A DNA stretch of 38,466 nucleotides from Agathobacter ruminis (lineage in GTDB: Bacteria > Bacillota > Clostridia > Lachnospirales > Lachnospiraceae). Under the pieces are notes generated by a model. It searched no databases and was not told the origin of the DNA. It worked only from the letters and a program-made list of their open reading frames with translations. Below, piece after piece: positions 33,673 to 38,466 of the stretch (position 1 is the first letter of the stretch; each line of letters begins with the position of its first letter). The stretch is taken from contig NZ_PDYG01000005.1 of assembly GCF_002735305.1 (NCBI RefSeq), forward strand, positions 1 through 38,466, written 5' to 3'. The translations under genes and the position numbers were made by a program.

Positions 33673-36333
33673 TTATGAGAGCATGGACGCTAATGCAGTT
33701 TTTGCTTCGGCAATTGCATCTGCAATTCCGGCAGGGTTTTTACCACCGGCCTGTGCCATATTCGGACGGCCACCGCCGCCACCGCCGACTTTTCCGGCAA
33801 TTGCTTTGATCAGATTTCCGGCATGTGCACCTTTCTTTTGCGCTTCATCGGTCGCCATTGCAATCAGATTTACTTTTCCATCCATATCAGATGCGATTAC
33901 AACAACACCTTCGCCAAGCTTTTCTTTTAACTGATCACCAAGATCGCGCAATCCGTTCATATCAACAGAAGAAACACTGGTTGCAAGCAACTTCACGCCC
34001 TTCACATCCACAACCTGATCCATGACATCACCAAGTGCAGACTGTGCAGCCTTGCTCTTTAATGATTCATTCTCGCTTTGCAAAGCTTTTACTTCAGCCA
34101 TTAATTTTTCAAGTCTGTCGGTCAGAGAAGCCGGAGTTGTTTTTACAATTTTGGCAGCTTCATTCAATTCTTTTTCAAGATTTGCATAATAAGCAAGTAC
34201 ATTATCACCGGTTAAAGCTTCAATTCTTCTGACACCGGCAGCTACACCGTTTTCAGAAATAATTTTAAAGGAACCGATATCGGAAGTATTCTTTACATGT
34301 GTACCACCACAGAATTCTTTTGAGAAATCTCCCATGGATACGACACGAACCTTCTCGCCGTATTTCTCTCCAAACAAAGCCATGGCACCGGTCTTCTTTG
34401 CCTCGTCCACAGTCATCACCTCGGTCACAACCGGAATTGCCTCTGCAATCTTTTCGTTGACCATATCTTCTACGCGCTGTAATTCTTCAGCAGTCATAGC
34501 CTCAAAATGAGAGAAGTCGAATCTGGTACGATCTTCATCCTGGAAAGAACCGGCCTGTTCAACATGTGTTCCGAGGACTTCGCGCAATGCCTTCTGTAAC
34601 AAATGTGTTGCAGAATGGTTTCTGCAGGTTTTTGCACGGCGTTTCTTGTCAACCAAAAGCTGCGCCTTTTCGCCGGTGCGAATCATACCTTCACTTACAT
34701 ATCCAACATGTGCATAGCGGTTTCCAACCACCTTGACGGTATCTTCAACCACAAAGGTTCCGTCAGCAGTTTTGATCAGGCCTTTATCCCCCTGCTGTCC
34801 ACCCATAGTAGCATAGAAAGGAGTCTTTGCAACAATCACAGAACCCTTCTGACCATCAGAAAGAGCTTCCACAACTTCGTCTTCGCTGGTTACAAATGCA
34901 ATTGTCTCTTCTGCTTCTGTTGCATCATATCCGACAAATTCCGTAACCATATCGGATTCGATTTCATTATATACATTGGCATCCGCACCCATATAATTTG
35001 TCTCTTTGCGGGCTGCTCTTGCCTTATTCTTCTGCTCATCCATGCATTTCTTAAATCCTTCTTCGTCATAAGAGAATCCTTTCTCTTCAAGGATTTCGGA
35101 TGTCAAATCAATCGGGAATCCGTAAGTATCATACAGCTTAAATGCATTTTCTCCAGACAAAATCTTGTTTCCGGATTTGAGCATCTGCTCTTCCATTTCA
35201 TTTAAAATCGCAAGACCCTGATCAATGGTCTTTGCAAATTTCTCTTCTTCCTGTGTCAAAACGCGAAGAATGAAATCTTTCTTTTCTTCCAATTCGCTGT
35301 ATCCGTCCTTTGATTCGCGGATTACAACCTTAGCGATTTCAGCGAGGAAGGTTCCGTTAATGCCAAGCATACGACCATGACGCGCAGCACGACGAATGAT
35401 ACGGCGAAGCACATATCCTCTTCCTTCATTGGTCGGCATAACACCGTCGGAAATCAGGAAAGTTGATGAACGAATATGATCGGTAATCAAACGGATGGAA
35501 ATATCATCGATGGCATCCACCTGATATTGTTTGCCGGAAAGTTCGCATACTTTATCGCGAATGGCTTTCATCGTATCAATATCAAATACAGAATCTACAT
35601 CCTGCATTACGACTGCAAGTCGCTCAAGGCCCATACCGGTATCGATGTTTTTGTTTTCAAGTTCTTCATAACCGCCATGTCCGTCTCCGTTGAACTGGGT
35701 AAATACATTATTCCAGACTTCCATAAAACGGTCGCATTCACAGCCGACTTTACAATTCGGATCGCCGCATCCGTATTTCTCGCCGCGATCGTAATAGATT
35801 TCAGAACAAGGTCCGCAAGGTCCTGCACCATGCTCCCAGAAATTGTCACATTCTCCGGTTTCCGGATCACGATAAAAACGGGTGATGCGATCTGCCGGAA
35901 TTCCGATTTCTTTATTCCAGATTTCGAAGGCTTCTTCGTCCTCTCCGTAAATGGATGGATATAAACGGTCCTTTTCAAGTCCGAGTACTTCGGTTAAAAA
36001 TTCCCAGCTCCATGCGATTGCTTCATGCTTGAAATAATCGCCGAACGAGAAATTACCGAGCATTTCAAAGAAAGTAAGATGTCTTGCTGTCTTTCCTACA
36101 TTTTCGATATCACCGGTACGAACACATTTCTGACAGGTTGTCACTCTTCTGCGAGGCGGAATTTCCTGCCCGGTGAAATATGGTTTCAAAGGTGCCATTC
36201 CGGCATTGATTAATAATAAACTGTTGTCATTGTGTGGAACGAGTGAAAAACTCTTCATTGCAAGATGATCTTTACTCTCGAAAAATTCAAGATACATTCT
36301 GCGTAATTCGTTCACTCCATAACTCTTATGCAT
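33673..36333 (-). CDS. alaS: Alanyl-tRNA synthetase
   Basis: Full-length AlaRS of 886 residues that charges tRNA-Ala and edits mischarged Ser or Gly. The class II catalytic domain begins YGVNELRRMYLEFFESKDHL and includes LLINAGMAPLKPYF and the CxxC-type zinc region GCGDPNCKVGCECDRF. The editing domain has HSATHLLQKAL (HxxxH, near residue 575) and CGGTHV near 676. A coiled coil precedes the C-Ala domain, which contains a GGGGGGRPNMAQAGG glycine-rich element. GGAGGAAAG precedes the ATG. No T-box leader is visible upstream. I see no clear terminator before the rpsU promoter, so some read-through into rpsU is possible. Confidence 0.98.
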   Translation of the reverse strand: MHKSYGVNELRRMYLEFFESKDHLAMKSFSLVPHNDNSLLLINAGMAPLKPYFTGQEIPPRRRVTTCQKCVRTGDIENVGKTARHLTFFEMLGNFSFGDYFKHEAIAWSWEFLTEVLGLEKDRLYPSIYGEDEEAFEIWNKEIGIPADRITRFYRDPETGECDNFWEHGAGPCGPCSEIYYDRGEKYGCGDPNCKVGCECDRFMEVWNNVFTQFNGDGHGGYEELENKNIDTGMGLERLAVVMQDVDSVFDIDTMKAIRDKVCELSGKQYQVDAIDDISIRLITDHIRSSTFLISDGVMPTNEGRGYVLRRIIRRAARHGRMLGINGTFLAEIAKVVIRESKDGYSELEEKKDFILRVLTQEEEKFAKTIDQGLAILNEMEEQMLKSGNKILSGENAFKLYDTYGFPIDLTSEILEEKGFSYDEEGFKKCMDEQKNKARAARKETNYMGADANVYNEIESDMVTEFVGYDATEAEETIAFVTSEDEVVEALSDGQKGSVIVAKTPFYATMGGQQGDKGLIKTADGTFVVEDTVKVVGNRYAHVGYVSEGMIRTGEKAQLLVDKKRRAKTCRNHSATHLLQKALREVLGTHVEQAGSFQDEDRTRFDFSHFEAMTAEELQRVEDMVNEKIAEAIPVVTEVMTVDEAKKTGAMALFGEKYGEKVRVVSMGDFSKEFCGGTHVKNTSDIGSFKIISENGVAAGVRRIEALTGDNVLAYYANLEKELNEAAKIVKTTPASLTDRLEKLMAEVKALQSENESLKSKAAQSALGDVMDQVVDVKGVKLLATSVSSVDMNGLRDLGDQLKEKLGEGVVVIASDMDGKVNLIAMATDEAQKKGAHAGNLIKAIAGKVGGGGGGRPNMAQAGGKNPAGIADAIAEAKTALASMLS

Positions 36334-36372
36334 TTCTTCTTTCCTCCAAAATATTTCTAATTACACACAAAT

Positions 36373-36392
36373 AAGAGCCGCAAGCGACTCTT
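36373..36392 (-). terminator. Weak hairpin between the small membrane protein gene and alaS
   Basis: Arms AAGAGTCGC and GCGGCTCTT pair on the minus strand with one G-U pair and a tight central loop, followed by TATTTGTGTGT. On the plus strand the wobble becomes a C-A mismatch, so the structure favours minus-strand RNA. It could be a weak terminator or attenuator before alaS. Confidence 0.45.
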
Positions 36393-36424
36393 AAGAAATA
36401 GCATGTATAGAATAATCCATTCTG

Positions 36425-36565
36425 TTATTCTACGGTCTTGTCATCCGCAAGTTTCGCATCCTTTTTCTTACGAAGCTTTATTCCTATAAACGCACCGCAG
36501 CATCCAATTGCAAGCAGTCCGATTCCCTGAATGATGTACCATACAAGATATTGTCCAAATCCCAT
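36425..36565 (-). CDS. Small membrane protein of 46 residues
   Basis: Short gene. The product begins MGFGQYLVWYIIQGIGLLAI, continues GCCGAFIGIKLRKKKDAKLAD and ends DKTVE. It contains one membrane segment (about 6-30) with a CC pair and a basic cytoplasmic anchor (KLRKKK), so N-out/C-in topology is expected. A GGAGGTGGAGAAC site precedes the ATG and a near-consensus promoter lies just upstream, which strongly supports expression. It sits between the MBL hydrolase gene and alaS, 91 bases before alaS. I do not recognise a named family and give no function. Confidence 0.8.
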   Translation of the reverse strand: MGFGQYLVWYIIQGIGLLAIGCCGAFIGIKLRKKKDAKLADDKTVE

Positions 36566-36591
36566 GTTCTCCACCTCCAGATTTTGCATTA

Positions 36592-36620
36592 ATTATAATA
36601 GATATATGTCATGATTTCAA
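36592..36620 (-). promoter_or_regulatory. Sigma-A promoter of the small membrane protein gene (and possibly alaS)
   Basis: On the minus strand TTGAAA (36615-36620), 17 bases, then a perfect TATAAT (36592-36597). The -35 box overlaps the last codons of the MBL hydrolase gene. Confidence 0.8.
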
Positions 36621-37372
36621 CTTTCTTCAAACAAAAAGGTTTGATTTTCTTGTGAAATCACCATCAATCGATCCGCCATCAAGCGATTTGACATCTTCTT
36701 TTTGAAACTATTTACCTCAGAATATTTTTGCCACATATGCATCGGGAAAACATATTCCGCATCCGTCGTTTCCAAAAAATACGTCAGGCCTTCGAACTGA
36801 TACTCTCCGAGTCTCGGATCGCAAGGTACGAATGCAACATTAATCGGTTTATTTTTCAGTTTCTTGATTTCGTGGCGATAACTTCGTTTCATCCTTCCGT
36901 TAATCAGTTCGCCGACATGCTCCATTCTCCAATCGTTCAAATCTCCGGCATGGAATAAGGTCACACCGTTTACATCCACATAAAATGCGACACCGGAATC
37001 TGTGGAACCAAGTGTTTTGATTTTTAAATCGTCCACCTGATAGGTTTGATCCGGTTTTACAAAAGTCACACGTTCACGCACTGACGGATCAATTCCATGC
37101 TTTTGCAAAAAATTCGGGCTGATGCGGATGTCTTTTGAAAAAATATATCGGATATTCGGATATTGATCCGCCATCCGCAAAATATCCATATCATAATGAT
37201 CCGCATGGCTGTGACTGGCAAACATATAAATCGGAGTATCTTTTTCATAAGTCGGCAATTTCCCTCCAAAATGAAAACCATCCACACGGTCTCCGTTGAA
37301 ATAATCAAATATCAAAACTTTATCATCAATTTCCACCAGGAAACAACTATGGTGAATAAAAATAATCTGCAT
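36617..37372 (-). CDS. Metallo-beta-lactamase fold hydrolase (UlaG-like)
   Basis: Zinc-dependent hydrolase of 251 residues. The MBL motif H54-S-H56-A-D58-H59 is clear, with further likely ligands in FHAGDLNDW (histidine and aspartate) and FPMHMW. The start MQIIFIHHSCFLVEIDDKVLIFDYF has the conserved strand-loop seen in UlaG/YtnP-type MBL proteins. Substrate is unknown. A longer frame exists, but the ATG at 37372, with GAGG about nine bases upstream, gives the natural start. It begins 14 bases after the lipid kinase-like gene and is probably co-transcribed with it. Confidence 0.9.
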   Translation of the reverse strand: MQIIFIHHSCFLVEIDDKVLIFDYFNGDRVDGFHFGGKLPTYEKDTPIYMFASHSHADHYDMDILRMADQYPNIRYIFSKDIRISPNFLQKHGIDPSVRERVTFVKPDQTYQVDDLKIKTLGSTDSGVAFYVDVNGVTLFHAGDLNDWRMEHVGELINGRMKRSYRHEIKKLKNKPINVAFVPCDPRLGEYQFEGLTYFLETTDAEYVFPMHMWQKYSEVNSFKKKMSNRLMADRLMVISQENQTFLFEES

Positions 37373-37386
37373 AATCGCAATCCTCA

Positions 37387-38325
37387 CTAGATAAATTTCA
37401 TAATGCCCGGCAGGCATTCGATACAGACATGCTTCTGCTCTCCGCAATATTCTCCGTCTGCATGCAATACCATTGCCGACTCAAGCCGTATGGTAGCCTT
37501 TGAAAACGACTCAATCCAGAACCCTTTCTTTCCCTCATGTTTCCCCGCTAAAAGCGATGGCAAAACAAAGAAAGCTCGGAATCTGGAATAGCCATATACA
37601 CAGCATAAGGTCAATTTGCCATCGGTACAGACCGCCTTTGGCGCCATCGGCACCCCTCCACCTTCGACCGGCTGATTCATGCCAACCGCAAAAATGCCTT
37701 TTTGTATCATCTTCTCCGGTTGATCATCCAATTTCAAATAACATGTCACATGAGGCATCGTAAATAATTTGTGAATCGTAAGTAATTTATAAGTAAGCCC
37801 GCCCAGATGAATGGCATTCAAAAATTTCTTTAATTTGGAATGCAATGCCGCTTTGCAGACTTCTGCATCAATACCGATTCCTGAACTGATTGCAAACAGA
37901 TTTTTGTTTCCCGATTCATCTGTTGAACACCCTAAATCCATTGCAAATCCATGATATTCGCCATCCAATAATTTATTTAATATTTCTTTTGCATCAAATT
38001 TAAACCAGCCAAGTCCGTTTGCCAGATCATTTGCCGAGCCATTCGGAACATATCCGAATCTGACATTTTTAAAATTGACAATTCCGTTTAATACTTCATT
38101 GACCGTTCCGTCACCACCGACAATCACCAGATAAACAGGGTCAGATTCTGTCCCTTTTTCACTCAGTTCCCTTGCCAGCGTCTTTGCGTGACCGGCGTAT
38201 TCCGTCAAATGTGTTTCATATTTTATCTGTCTTTGCATCAGTATTTCTTCCAGTTCATTCCATGCAAAGATTCCTTTTCCCGTTCTTGCTGCTGTATTGA
38301 CAATAAAATGATAAACCTGATTCAT
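37387..38325 (-). CDS. Diacylglycerol kinase family lipid kinase (DagK/YegS-like)
   Basis: Lipid kinase of about 312 residues in the DAGK catalytic family, cytosolic and acting on membrane lipid. The ATP-binding motif VIVGGDGTVNEVLNGI is at about 68-83, preceded by FIVNTAARTGKG near 7-18. SGIGIDAEVCKAA and the C-terminal domain with LHADGEYCG are also family features. DgkB-type or YegS-type activity cannot be told apart. The start is uncertain: ATG at 38325 (AAGGAA eight bases upstream) fits the family N-terminus, while ATG at 38364 would add 13 residues. Upstream is a nested hairpin region at the window edge. Confidence 0.88.
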   Translation of the reverse strand: MNQVYHFIVNTAARTGKGIFAWNELEEILMQRQIKYETHLTEYAGHAKTLARELSEKGTESDPVYLVIVGGDGTVNEVLNGIVNFKNVRFGYVPNGSANDLANGLGWFKFDAKEILNKLLDGEYHGFAMDLGCSTDESGNKNLFAISSGIGIDAEVCKAALHSKLKKFLNAIHLGGLTYKLLTIHKLFTMPHVTCYLKLDDQPEKMIQKGIFAVGMNQPVEGGGVPMAPKAVCTDGKLTLCCVYGYSRFRAFFVLPSLLAGKHEGKKGFWIESFSKATIRLESAMVLHADGEYCGEQKHVCIECLPGIMKFI

Positions 38326-38389
38326 TTCCAAGGTTCCTTTTCCGTTCATTTTTTCTACATTCATCTTAATCAAGTTCCTTCTCAATTTC

Positions 38390-38463
38390 AAGTCTCGCTC
38401 GCGAGTCTTGGCGCGAGATTTGCGTCAGCGTAGCTGACATATTTCATATGCAAATCTCTGCGC
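38390..38463. repeat. Nested inverted-repeat element upstream of the lipid kinase gene
   Basis: Three hairpins lie together. Arms AAGTCTCGC and GCGAGTCTT (38390-38398, 38401-38409) pair with one mismatch. GCGCGAGATTTGC (38411-38423) pairs with GCAAATCTCTGCGC (38450-38463) with one bulge. Inside that loop GTCAGC/GCTGAC (38424-38429, 38433-38438) forms a perfect small hairpin. It is more GC-rich than its surroundings and has no T-tract. Confidence 0.65.
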
Positions 38464-38466
38464 ATC

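Noticed and set aside
34603-35205. Plus-strand open frame of 200 codons antisense to alaS
   Set aside because: The alaS frame is certain, and the antisense frame has no start signals or recognisable domain.
36334-36424. T-box riboswitch before alaS
   Set aside because: The 91-base gap is too short for a full T-box, and I could not find the conserved T-box sequence or a strong competing terminator.

Overview
The window reads as a chromosomal housekeeping segment of a low-to-moderate GC Firmicute, most probably a Clostridia member of the Lachnospiraceae type. Supporting signs are Gram-positive style ribosome binding sites, the order rpmB / asp23-like / DAK-domain kinase / recG, a GerW (YtfJ) and DUF2953 (YtfI) pair, a six-subunit Rnf complex in the order C-D-G-E-A-B, and a cluster of flavoprotein, cmk, ispH and rpsA. 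A CheR homologue suggests chemotaxis. The taxonomy is inference from gene content and order; no rRNA or tRNA is present to confirm it. I found no mobile element, CRISPR array, prophage or tRNA. Nearly every gene lies on the minus strand; the plus-strand exceptions are rqcH, rpmB, apbE and the yprB-like gene.

Layout. 1-306 has no convincing gene. 307-2055 (+) is the RqcH/NFACT ribosome-rescue protein, tail to tail with recG. The minus-strand unit 6173-2050 (asp23-like, fakA-like, recG) starts from a promoter divergent from rpmB (+). 8574-6599 (-) carries a Nudix hydrolase, an unknown 111-residue protein, DUF2953 and GerW. 13525-8631 (-) holds a U32 peptidase, a SEDS polymerase (FtsW/RodA/SpoVE) and its likely partner class B penicillin-binding protein. 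19014-13580 (-) holds fthC, proA, miaB, ruvA, ruvB and zapA. apbE (+, 19090) diverges from fthC and converges on the rnf operon (25401-20182, -). yprB (+, 25584) converges on cheR (-). 33295-27524 (-) is a tight unit: serine acetyltransferase, MurR/RpiR regulator, BaiN/HI0933 flavoprotein, cmk, ispH and rpsA. Upstream of it lie rpsU, alaS, a 46-residue membrane protein, a metallo-beta-lactamase fold hydrolase and a diacylglycerol-kinase-like gene.

Functional links. ApbE attaches FMN to the flavinylation threonines of RnfG and RnfD, so its position facing the rnf operon is coherent. Rnf couples reduced ferredoxin and NAD+ to ion pumping. The SEDS protein, class B PBP and ZapA belong to cell-wall growth and division. 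RqcH and several ribosomal or translation genes (rpmB, rpsA, rpsU, alaS, miaB) give the window a translation theme.

I did not find a clearly new multi-gene system. The items most worth a second look are structural. Hairpins that look like terminators for one gene lie inside the 3' coding end of the convergent neighbour at two loci. The divergent apbE/fthC promoters predict leaderless mRNAs on both sides. A nested inverted-repeat element sits at the right edge. RnfE has a cysteine-rich tail, a small promoter-equipped membrane protein sits ahead of alaS, and ispH and rpsA overlap in different frames where some relatives have a fused gene.
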